A stretch of DNA of 64,000 nt from Clitoria ternatea. Taxonomy: Eukaryota; Streptophyta; Magnoliopsida; Fabales; Fabaceae. The DNA is taken from NCBI GenBank assembly GCA_037962975.1, contig CM075669.1, forward strand, positions 190,100,501 through 190,164,500. The letters run 5' to 3'. How positions within the stretch are numbered: position 1 is the first letter of the stretch; each line of letters opens with the position of its first letter. The translations under genes and the position numbers were made by a program. Under the pieces are notes generated by a model. The model did not search any database. It saw nothing but the letters and a program-made list of their open reading frames with translations, and was not told where the DNA came from. Positions 1 to 9,536 of this stretch are shown here, in pieces.

Positions 1-436
1 CAGAGTGCACCTCACTCGGACCTGAGACCTTATCATCACTTCAGAGTCCAACCTGCACACACTGAAAAATGGTATAGGGGTGAGCTTTTACATATAAAGT
101 GACAGCTATTGACTCGAACTTTACCTCAATTCTCAATTATATAATTTACCGGGTCCAATCCATAACGATATATATATATACTGCCAATTAATATAAGAGC
201 CAGACCATATCATTCAATCGGAATTTGCACAATAACATATATTCTCAATCATAGCATCACACTGCACTCAGCAACAGTATCAATACATGTATATTCATTA
301 AGTCGAAATTCACTCATACGACATCATCTAGTCGGAGTTCACTCACTTTATTTAATCCATGCAATTCAAAATAATCTCACTAACAATGCTCATAGACTCA
401 TGCATGCGGATCCGACTTAAATAGTGAGTTCAGTGC

Positions 437-738
437 AGATTCCTTCCCGGTCCCTCGTCCACTAGCCCTTTTCGTGTGGCACCGGTCACCCCGTGACGTC
501 TCGAGACCCAGCTCTAGCTCCATCGGCTACCACGGGTCCTCATGGATCTAACCAGGAATCTGACTGGAACTCATTTTATACAACTCTAGATGCCTTTCCG
601 ACCCCCCGTCCACTAGCCCTTTCCGTGTGGCACCGGTCACCCCGTGACGTCTCGAGACCCAGCTCTAGCTCCATCGGCTACCATGGGTCCTTATGGAACT
701 GGTCAGGAATCTGGGAATCATCCCACATATGCTATCTT
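437..738. repeat. Two-copy 151-bp tandem repeat inside LTR M
   Basis: Two adjacent copies with a 151-bp period share CCACTAGCCCTT, CACCGGTCACCCCGTGACG and TCTCGAGACCCAGCTC blocks. The copies have diverged at scattered positions. Open frames here repeat the same peptide twice, which reflects the duplication rather than a gene. Confidence 0.85.
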
Positions 739-1268
739 ATGCAATTCCACAACAAGCATACAAGCTTACCAGACGCGTCTCACACAGCCATCAATGGGTC
801 ACAACCGATCCCCCACACAGCATTCAGATTCATTTGGAATCCCACATTTCTATTACAACAACATATGCATCCATCATAATAACTCACAACAAGCAAGCCT
901 AGGTAACTACATTACAGCACATCCACTCAACATTTTTAACAGAGTCAACATACTTTTCCATACAACATTCAAAATGGAAATCACGTATCAATTCACATCT
1001 CATGCATTCGGGGATAATGGTAACGCACACACGCATTCACTCAGCAAACTCATGTTTCAACAACATGAATCATAGAAATACTAACAGGCACTCAAAGACG
1101 AAATCACACAACCCTCAACCTTTCACAGATACCCTAATTCTGGAGTTGCATGCACGAACAGTCAATCACCACACATCGATCTACACATTTCACACAACAT
1201 ATCACATTAAAGCAAGCACCCGGGACCCGGTCATAAACCATACACTTGACATGCAAAGTGCCCCCTAC

Positions 1269-1321
1269 CTGCTGTCGGGGTTTAGAGACTCCTCAAGTTG
1301 CAGTGCTGACCGATCGTCCTT
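1269..1321 (-). other. Candidate LTR mini-exon in M
   Basis: On the minus strand an acceptor-like GTAGCAG precedes 53 nt containing GGACGATCGG and AACTTGAGG. A donor-like CAG/GTAGGG follows. Position and content match the cassettes in B, C and E. Splicing is inferred, not observed. Confidence 0.4.
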
Positions 1322-2340
1322 CTGCTACTCCTCTTTCACCAGCCTTTGAACTTTAGCGTTGATCCTGGGCCAAAGTTGCTCTTTCCTCCAACGGGTTCGT
1401 CTCCCCCACAGCTCCAAGGCACTTCCAGCACAGCCTTCCAATTGGGATACTAACAGCTCCAGGTAGAAGAAGAAGGAGAGGAAGAAGGCAATGGGGAAGA
1501 AGAAGAGGACAGGGAGTGGAACAGAGCCATGTTGCTGTTCCCCCCCCCAGAAAGCTTTCGACCCTCTCGCTATTCGAGTGGCGACGTGAATGAGAGTGAA
1601 GAAGAAGAGAAACAGGGAAGAAGAGACCGTATGCACGCACGAGGAGAGCTGTCCAGCGTGAATAATGAGAGAAAGAGAGAGCTGAAGTTCTTTTATGCCT
1701 CCAGGGGCACATGCGTCCTTTCACCTGGCATTTTCATTATTATTTATTCAATTACTTCTAACCAATCAGCAATTACTCTAATTAACCATTAATCCTAATT
1801 CTGTAATTAACCTTCAATTAATAGCTTAACTTCAATCGGTAATTAAATTAAAATCGGGATGTTACATTTACCGCTTGTTGTGGCTGTAGTGGTCAAGCAT
1901 GACCCAGTTGAGCTACCTAAAGGTTCGTAGGACCTAGTAGAGATTTGGGGACTTATGTAGGGCTTGGTGGACCAGGTAAGGTTCACGAGTAGTCAGGTAG
2001 GATCCACGAGTGGTCAGGTAGGACCTCATCTGATGATCGATCTATATAGTATCCGCATACTAGAGAGTCTTGATTATGATGTGATAAATATCCATATTTG
2101 TATAAATTTGTGATGATATTTGGACAATTTTCTAAATGAAATGTGTAGCATTTGATCATTTTGCAAGCCTATATGTTATGAGTTAAGAATTCAAATGGTG
2201 CACATGTAAATTTGTAAATAGGTATTACCAATTCCTATTTTTTGTTTCATTCCCAGGTATGAACAGGAAAGGAAGAGAAAAAGAAAAAGAAATGACTAAG
2301 TTCACCTGAAATTCCCAAGATTGAGCAGAATTTAGCAAAT

Positions 2341-2875
2341 TTGCTCAGGCGAGAAGGAAATTCGCTTGAGCAAATTCTTCGTTGCAGACAGATGAAGACT
2401 CACTCGAGCGAGTAGGCATTTAATGAATATTAACTATCAGATGTAAAATTCGTTTGAAGAAAAAGTTAGTTCGCCCAAGCGAATTTGAGGCAGAATGTAA
2501 TTGAAGAAAAGATCACTCAAGTGAGACTTGTTCACCTGAGTGAATATCATCCAGTAAGCAAAAATAAAGCCTTCGCTAAAGCGCCCAAGAGAAATAAGCA
2601 CAGCGAATTTCTTCCAGTAAGTTTCACTTTATAATTCATTTGAGCGAGATTGCTTCGCTCTAGCAAAATAACTGCTAAATCAAAACAGGGGGAATTCGCT
2701 CAGCTGAAGAGAGAATGGCTTAAGCGAGTGAAGAATAAGGGAATTGGCATATTGAAGGCTCGCTCAAGTGAAACCACTCGCTTGAGTGAAAGGACGAACA
2801 GGTGAAGTAGTATGAAGAGCTTTCTTCATGGTGAAGTACCCTTGCTTGCTCAAGCTAAATTCGCTTGAGCGAATG
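2341..2875. repeat. Cluster of TCGCYYRRGCGA dyads in S1
   Basis: There are many imperfect copies of a 12-bp dyad, such as TCGCCCAAGCGA at 2471-2482 and TTCGCTTGAGCGAA near 2860. Arms are TCGC/GCGA with a pyrimidine-purine centre. Copies occur in both sequence forms at irregular spacing and end just before the TATA box at 2882. Confidence 0.85.
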
Positions 2876-2881
2876 GACCTC

Positions 2882-2888
2882 TATAAAA
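2882..2888 (+). promoter_or_regulatory. TATA box of solo LTR S1
   Basis: TATAAAA lies directly downstream of the dyad cluster and upstream of a T/C-rich leader (2960-3000), the expected U3/R arrangement. Confidence 0.5.
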
Positions 2889-4881
2889 AAAAAGAAATTA
2901 AAAAGGGAGAGGACAGGAAACAAAAAAAAAGAAAGGGAGAACAAGCTTTGAAGAACTCTTTTCATCTTTTCTTCTTCATCTTTGTATTAAGCTTTTGTAA
3001 TGGCTACCATGAGTGGCTAACTTCTTTTTATTGGGATTGGATGTAACCACTTGAACCCGACGAACATGTACTATGTATTTATGCAATTGGTAACTATGTT
3101 CTATTATTCTTGGTTTTTCATTTCATGCTCATTGCTGGAATCTATCTGATCAATAGTTTCTCGATTTAAGTTTCCGTTTGTTATTGGAAAATAGCTTTCA
3201 AAAATAGATCTAAATGAAAGACTCGTTACATTGAATATTAGGAATAATATTTGATGGAATGAACGTCAATACAGTTGTGTGTAATGATGGAATAGATTTG
3301 AAACAATCAAGGGATTGACGTCTTCAAAACCATTCTTATGAATTTTGTAGTCGAGGAATCAATACGAATGACTTTGATTATGACGTAAAGGATAACAGTT
3401 CAAAGCCCTGTTACATGAATATGTGTCATGTGTTAGAAAGTAAGAATGGGGAATTCCAATCCTAGTTTTTATAATCTGTTATTTTCTCATATATTCTCGT
3501 GTTACTGATTGTGTGCATTTTTATCTATGTTTACAAATCCAACAACTTATGAAAAAGATTCCTTAGTTCAATCGTAATAGTTCAATATCATTTCAAACAA
3601 CGATCTCCCAATAGAACAACATCTGTTTTTTGTAAACATATACTATACGACAGTGGTCCACTTACCACCATTGTCATTAAAACTGACAATCACCCGATTG
3701 ACCAACATGATAATTAAGAGTCAGTGGTGTATTGAATTGATCTCTATATGCATATCTGATGAATTGATTAATGTTTTTCGCAACATGGTATGGAATTAAA
3801 TTCTTTTTAATGCTATGGAATTTCAATGATTTCAAGTATTGAATGAGTATTACTAAGGTAATTAAATGAAGGATGATAAGATGATAAATATAAATTAGTT
3901 TTTTCTTTTCTTTTACTTTAAATTATTTCCATTGATTTATTATGGCTAGTCACTCACCCTTACTTGTTGATATAGTGATTGAAGATAGGGACCATGCTGA
4001 TACCATGGAGGCTAGCACCAGATGAATTAGGTGGAACAATGGCAATGAGAAGTGTGATAATGATGTATATATTATTATGTTTGGAGAAATTGGTATTGTA
4101 TGATATTTTGTACATGTGTTTACACACATATACATATATACGACTTCTATTTGTAATGAGCTATGATTGATCATGAATTATATTTTGAGACTAGATGAGT
4201 ACTAAGGATGAGGTGCAATGAGTTTTATTTGCTAATATGGTGGATGGACATAGTTGAGTATGTTGGAATGATTGATGATATAATGTTACTGATGACTAGT
4301 ATAGTTGATGGCCAGGAATTGTAAAATGTCACTGAGCCATTAGATAGATGATTGTGTGCTTATGAGCAGGTCACTGTACTAGTGTAGTATGTGTGTGTCT
4401 ATATATACTATGAATGATTGGCATTGAGCCAATTATATGCAAATGTTAATGGTGATATTAGAAGTGATGGTGATAGTTGGAATTGAAGATTGGACTATGT
4501 TAAGTGACATGCTTATAATTCGTATGTTGCTTATGAATATGGTAAGACTTAGTTGAGATTTGATGAATATATAGGTATTATGAATTGCATTGATAATTAT
4601 GGTGGTAGAAGTATGTAAACGGTTGATGATGGAGATTTTGTTTTAGAAAGGAATAGCTAACTAAGCTAATTGAACATGCGATTTTCAGTTTCAGTGGGAT
4701 TCAGGGTCCCCAGGTGGGCATCAATAGAACCTTAGATATATTTAGAACTTGTGCATGAAGAGAGATTGCCAATTGAATGGTATTTTATGTTGTTTTGGTA
4801 TAGAAGTTGCTTGAAAATAAGCAAATTGCATTTTTTTACATAATTCTGCAAATACTGAAATCATACACAAGTTGCTCACAG

Positions 4882-4945
4882 GTAATCAATTATAATAATC
4901 GTTTACTTGTAATTGATTACAAACTTTCTGTAATCAATTACCAGA
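4882..4945. repeat. TAATCAATTA-type motif cluster in Z 5' LTR
   Basis: Several copies of TAATYRATTA-like dyads (GGTAATCAATTA, GTAATTGATTAC, GTAATCAATTACC) lie near the 3' end of the LTR. The matching place in the 3' LTR (51600-51705) has the less decayed form GGTAATCGATTACC. Confidence 0.8.
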
Positions 4946-5094
4946 GTGAAAATAGGGGTTTTTAGTGGTTCTCAGTTATATACCACTTAGGTTCTTAGGG
5001 TTTATTGCCAGAGGCATACTCAATGCAAAAAAATTTCTTTAATTTTATTAGACCTGGGGTAAATCATAGGAATTTAGGCGGGGGCGTTACAAGG

Positions 5095-5105
5095 TGGTAT
5101 CAGAG
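5095..5105 (+). promoter_or_regulatory. Primer-binding site of Z
   Basis: TGGTATCAGAG four bases after the LTR end GCGTTACA (5091) matches the initiator-Met tRNA 3' end used by chromoviruses. Confidence 0.85.
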
Positions 5106-5299
5106 TAGTTCCGTTCCGGATCAAAAAATTTTGTAATTGTGTGATGTATGTTTGTGTGTTCTATTTGATTAGAAGTGTTACAGGAACCTTGGAATTATGT
5201 TTACTAGTACTTCATCGATTGTGGCATCCTTGTATTGAGGTAATTCTTGAATTCTATTGAATTAATTTGAATTATGACTATCAGTTATGCTTTTATAGA

Positions 5300-6250
5300 A
5301 TGGTGGGTGACTCCAGTTCTTACCCTGATGATGATTTCTTCACCAAATTCTCAATTTATAGGGTGGGCTGAATCTGGCCATACCCTTGATAAGTTTCTAA
5401 AGCATTTGCCAGCTGTATATAAGGATGGACATGATTATGATGGAGCTATAGCTAGATACATGATATGGAGAAAATCTTTGAGTACTTTGAGTGCTTTGAT
5501 GAACAAAAGGCGTTATTTGCTACTTATCAGTTGAAGGAAGAGGCGAGAGTTTGGTGGACTTACACCAAAGTCCAAATGATAGCTATAAATAAGGCCCTAA
5601 ATTGGGTGATTTTCAAGAAGAGGTTTCTGGCAAAATATTTTCCTGATAAATACAACATTAGAAAGGAGATCGAGTTTATTAAACATGAGCAAGGAAAAAT
5701 GTTAGTGGCTGAGTACACGACCAACTTTGATAAATTATGTGACTTTTACTACATTTTCTTTTTGGAAGGTACCAAAGGTAACAAATGTGCCAAGTATGAA
5801 CCCAGGTTGTAGGTAGAGCTCTATAGTGTTATTATTTCATTGGAGATCAGAGATTCTGCAATACTTATGAATAAGACACAGTTAACAGAGGAAGTACAAT
5901 TACAAATGGTGGTTGTAAGGAAAAATAAGCAACAGTTGAAGGCCAAAAGGCCAAACTTCAAGAAAAAGAGTCAGCCTAGTCATGTGGATCATTTACCATA
6001 TTTTTCTTTTCATCTCGAGGCCGCAATAATGGTTGTTTTGGTGGGAAAGCATGCTATAACTATTACAAGGAAGGACATTTGGCCAAGGATTGTTATGAAA
6101 ACTAGCTTACATGTTTTTAGTGTGGGCGATGAGAGCATGTTAAGCTTGGTTATCTGTAGAGACAGGTTGAGATTACACAGAGTAGCAGGGCTAACACTTT
6201 AGTGGCCCATGGAGGTAGAGCTCATAGGGGTGGCCGCAAAGGCCAGAATC
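5300..6250 (+). pseudogene. gag: Z gag (capsid/nucleocapsid), decayed
   Basis: An ATG at 5300 starts a frame related to A's gag (MVGDSSSYPDDDFF). It needs frame changes near 5345 and 5470 to continue through the gag core (TYQLKEEARVWW at about 5520). A zinc-knuckle remnant near 6045-6090 reads CYNYYKEGHLAKDC, with the second cysteine now tyrosine. Gag would form the particle and bind RNA. An acceptor-like CTTTTATAG lies 1 nt before the ATG. Several stops and shifts make it non-functional. Family assignment is from similarity to A in this window. Confidence 0.8.
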
Positions 6251-6299
6251 AAAATAGAGATGATGTCCAGACTAGGAGTACACAAAATGTTACTACATG

Positions 6300-7594
6300 A
6301 TGTGTTCTTACCTTAGATGCTACAGAGGCGGCAAAGAATGATGAGCTTGTGTATAGTAAGTGTATTATTCTTGGAAATATACTTAATGTGATGTATGATT
6401 CTGGGGTGGCACATTCTTTCATTGCTAAGGATTGTGTTTGGTACCTTGGTTTTCCTGTTGTGTTAATGGAGAATGTATTAGTTATTTGTACACCAACCAG
6501 TTCTTTGGTCTGAGCAATGACCATGTGTGAAAAATTAGCAATGGTTGTTGAGAATAAGGTGTTCAATGTGAATCTCATTTTCCTTCGACTAGAGAACTTG
6601 TATATTATTATGGGTCTAGATTGGTTATCAGTCAATCATGTTGTGGTGGATTGCTTCCATAAAACTATCAGCTTCCTAGAGGAACATGTTTCAAGGATGA
6701 TAGTTAGTGACATTTCTAAAATGTTCATCCTTTTATTCGTAGCTGAAGGGAAACATGATTCTAAATCTTGTAATATTCCTGCTATATGCGAATTCCCTGA
6801 TGTGTTTCCGAAGGATATTCTTGAGTTACCTCCAATAGAGAAATTGATATTTCTATCAATCTTATTCTGGGTGTGGAACTGATTTCTAGGACACCATACA
6901 AAATGTCACCTGTGGTGTTAACATAGGTGAAGAAATAGGTGAAGAATTGCAAGATAAAGGCTCTATTAGGCTGAGCGCTTCACCATAGGGTGCTCCAATT
7001 TTATTGGTGAAAAAGAAAGATAGTACCATGAGGATGTGTATTGGTTATCGTCAGCTGAATAAGTTGACAATCAAAAATAAATATTTGTTATCGAGAATAG
7101 ATGATTTACTTGATCAGTTAAGGGGTGCATTTGTGTTACCTAAGGTTGATTTAAGATCGAGTTATCTCCAAATCAGGGTAAAACCTAAAGGTATTCCAAA
7201 GACTATTTTTAGAACTAGATATGAACATTTTGAGTATGTAGTGATGCCTTCTGGGGTTACTAATGCCCTAGCTATTTTCATGGATTACATGAATAGAATT
7301 TTCCATCTATACTTGTATATTCTAAGTCTCAGGAGGAACATGTTCATCACCTCTAAGCGGTATTAAGAGTGTTAAAAGAAAAATAGTTATATGCTAAACT
7401 GTCAAAGTGTGAGTTCTGGCTGGAGAATGTTCAATTTCTAGGGCACATGATCTCGAAGGAGGGTGTTTCTGTTGATCCCTCTAAAATAAAAGTTGTATTA
7501 GCTTGGGAGCAACCAAAATTAGTTATTGAGATTAGAAGTTTCTTGGCTTTGGTGGGATATTATCGCTAATTCATTGAGGGTTTCTCATGCCTTG
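6300..7594 (+). pseudogene. pol: Z pol, first part: protease and reverse transcriptase, broken
   Basis: The aspartic protease is near 6360-6660 with active-site text YDSGVAHSFIA (normal DSGAT) and GLDWLS. RT follows: FPDVFPKDI near 6795, heavy decay over 6880-6990, then YRQLNKLTIKNKYLLSRIDD and YVVMPSGVTNA up to about 7310. At about 7318 the sequence jumps from YLYL directly to YSKSQEEH, so the FIDD catalytic segment has been deleted. The frame is then broken by stops as far as EIRSFLALVGYYR. The gene stops at 7594 because element A is inserted there and resumes at 46693. Confidence 0.85.
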
Positions 7595-7843
7595 TGTAAC
7601 ATCCCGTGTATTTTTATATGTAAATGAATAAATAAATGTGTGAATAGGTAAAATTATAATAATTTGGAAATAAATGACATTTAGTATGATTTAAAAATGA
7701 ATTAAAAAGGGAATTGAGGTTTCTGCCCGACGCGTAGTGTCAAGCTGACGTGTAGCATCAGGGTGAAATTTTTAAACTGACGCGTTGTGCCAGCAAGACA
7801 CGTAGCATCAACGTCACGGGAAAAACTCAAACATTATGGTGCC
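7595..7843 (+). repeat. A 5' LTR, piece 1
   Basis: This piece matches the start of the 3' LTR (35377-35625). It contains dyad copies of the ACGCGTAGCGT type at 7729-7810. It is cut at 7843/7844 by element N. Confidence 0.88.
7729..7815. repeat. ACGCGTAGCGT dyad cluster in A 5' LTR
   Basis: About four decayed copies (GACGCGTAGTGTCA, GACGTGTAGCATCA and others) lie near the LTR start. The same motif fills N's LTR, although N belongs to a different clade. Confidence 0.8.
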
Positions 7844-8038
7844 TGTTAGTCCTCAAATTTTCAATAAAAGCTTAAATAAAAATTTCATAAAAATTATAAA
7901 AATCAGTTTAATTTGTTAGAAAATTAGGATTTAAATTCAATAAATGGATGTTGTTGGAAATAATCTGCCCTTGATCAATTTTCTCTAGTTTTGCAGTGAA
8001 AAAGTTAAGAAATCAAGAGAAAAATACACTGGAGAATC

Positions 8039-8357
8039 TGACGCGTAGCCTCACCCCACGCGTAGCACCAAGAGCTACTTTTGATGCTGACGCTACGCAT
8101 CAAAGCCACGCGTAGCGTCAGTGCTGCGTGAACAACCACTCCACTTTGGCCAACCACTCCACTTGGACTCAATAATGGGCACCCCACTCAGCCCAAGGGC
8201 CACCCCAATCAGCATAAATGGCCAAAAACTCGTGGAAACATGTCCAAGTGGCCAGGCATGATCAAGATTAATTATTGAAAGTGGTCATTATCAGGTGTTT
8301 AATGGAGGCTGAGTCAGGAGTCTGACGCGTAGCGTCACAGGGACGCGTAGCGTCAGC
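8039..8357. repeat. TGACGCGTAGCGTCA dyad cluster in N 5' LTR
   Basis: Six copies of the motif include the full TGACGCGTAGCGTCA at 8323-8337 (6-bp arms, 3-nt centre) and one in the opposite orientation (TGACGCTACGCATCA at about 8086-8100). The cluster ends about 15 bp before the TATA box. The arms contain TGACG, the core bound by plant TGA-type bZIP factors; binding here is speculation. Confidence 0.85.
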
Positions 8358-8372
8358 ACCCTTGCTCAGCCC

Positions 8373-8380
8373 TATAAATA
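8373..8380 (+). promoter_or_regulatory. TATA box of N
   Basis: TATAAATA lies within the LTR and is followed by a CT-rich leader. Transcription would start near 8400-8410. The 3' LTR copy is at 15653-15660. Confidence 0.7.
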
Positions 8381-8568
8381 GGGCCATCCAACACCATTCA
8401 TAGCATCCCATTCCATACACTTCTCTTCTCTTCTCTCTTGTGCTCGACCTTGAGTACTTCTTTTGTGAGTTGTAGTTCTAGAATAGTTTTCTAGATACTT
8501 GAGTGTGTTTCGGTGTATTGTGATCGTTGTATCGTGAAGTTTCCATCGTCTTCGTAATGTCAAACTCT

Positions 8569-9529
8569 GTAAGTGTTGTCTTTACTTTTACCATGTGTAA
8601 CTAATTTGTTTATGTTGGAATTGGTGAACTAATCTATTGAGTATAATGTTGTGAATTCGACCTCTGCATGTTTATGATTCAAGTACATGTTAGTGTCTCA
8701 ACCTTTTATTAATATGAACGTCAAACGGGAGAATGATTTTCATGTGTATCGAAACTGGTTTTATTAGTGTAAATGTCAAACGGGAGAATGATTATTTATG
8801 CCGTATTGAAACTAGTTTTGACGAAAGTAAAAAGTTGGAATACCCTTGGTATCTCAATTCTATAGGGGTTGTTAACCATTGTTGCCATAAGGCAGGTCTT
8901 AATGCAAGTTTTTACTGAGAAAGCTCACGAGGGATCGGACTTTACGGTGAATTCTTAGAATTTATATCACGAGGGATCGGTTATAATGATTTTAAGCTGC
9001 AATGACATGAAACTTGATGATTAAATATGCATGTCTTGAGTTCCTCATTGTTATTCTAGATTAGGGATCCAATTTCCAACATAATTTGTTTATCTGTGTT
9101 TATCTCAAGTATCTTACCTATTCTAGATTGCAACTCAACTTTTTAGATAGATTTTTATTTTCTTTTATCTTATGAATCACTCAATCATGCTATCTTGTGA
9201 ATACTGTATAAACTGTATATAAATCATTCTTTTGTTTATAATTTCCTTCACATTTACCATAGTAAGTAGAAAATTACTGTTGTTATTGGACTTTCAATCC
9301 CAGTGGAACGATATCTAAATTTCGAAAACTACAAACGATTGGTGCGCTTGCCAATTGACAAAACCCGGTTCCACCGACGGGTTAACAAGTTTTTTGGCAC
9401 CGTCGCCGGGGATTGAATTGTTTCATTAAAACAGTAAAATTTTATTTACCGTGGTAAATATTTTTTTTACCTTAGATAATTTTTTTTTTATTATTTCTTA
9501 TCATTATTACACTAACTTTCTTTGTCTAG
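8569..9529 (+). other. Candidate leader intron of N
   Basis: Donor-like CTCT/GTAAGT starts at 8569. Acceptor-like TTTGTCTAG ends at 9529, with a branch-point-like CTAAC near 9512. The gag ATG is at 9537, 8 bases past the acceptor. Splicing would remove the end of the LTR and the primer-binding site. No transcript evidence is available. Confidence 0.4.
9395..9412 (+). promoter_or_regulatory. Primer-binding site of N (tRNA-Asp type)
   Basis: TGGCACCGTCGCCGGGGA begins 7 bases after the 5' LTR. It is a close variant of the tRNA-Asp complementary site known from Athila/Calypso elements. Confidence 0.8.
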
Positions 9530-9536
9530 TTTGTGT

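Larger units (their letters stand above)
1..1866 (-). mobile_element. Element M: partial chromovirus-type LTR, minus strand
   Basis: The sequence ends at 1866 with GGGATGTTACA, the reverse complement of the TGTAACATCCC start shared by the other chromovirus LTRs here. Z LTR sequence resumes at 1867, where it aligns with about 50145 in Z's 3' LTR. This is therefore an LTR inserted on the minus strand, with its far end beyond the left edge. Read on the minus strand, it has an AT-rich start, a long pyrimidine-rich stretch (about 1700-1440) like the leaders of the other LTRs, and an exon-like cassette at 1321-1269. The open frames in the pyrimidine-rich part have no recognisable domain. It could be a solo LTR or one end of a full element; the TSD (expected TTTAC) lies outside the window. 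Confidence 0.75.
2082..3707 (+). mobile_element. S1: solo LTR in Z's 5' LTR
   Basis: This 1,626-bp block interrupts Z's LTR relative to the 3' copy. It starts TGATAAATATCC and ends CCAACA. The flanks are TGATG (2077-2081) and TGATA (3708-3712), a 5-bp duplication with one change. It holds a cluster of TCGCYYRRGCGA-type dyads (2341-2875), then a TATA box (2882-2888) and a pyrimidine-rich leader. The layout resembles Athila/Tat-type LTRs more than the TGTAAC chromovirus LTRs. No coding sequence is present. Confidence 0.7.
7844..9387 (+). repeat. N 5' LTR
   Basis: It runs TGTTAGTCC to GGGTTAACA. Layout is: dyad cluster 8041-8357, TATA box 8373-8380, CT-rich leader about 8415-8440, and donor-like CTCT/GTAAGT at 8568/8569. 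The primer-binding site follows directly. Confidence 0.93.

Noticed and set aside
1325..1724. Overlapping minus-strand open frames of 103 and 123 codons
   Set aside because: They lie in the pyrimidine-rich leader of LTR M; the sequence is low in complexity and no domain is visible.
2828..3046. Short lysine-rich open frame
   Set aside because: It spans the TATA box and A-rich start of solo LTR S1; no family resemblance.
8733..8918. 61-codon open frame present twice (also 16013-16198)
   Set aside because: It is part of N's two LTRs; the repetition comes from the LTR pair, not gene duplication.
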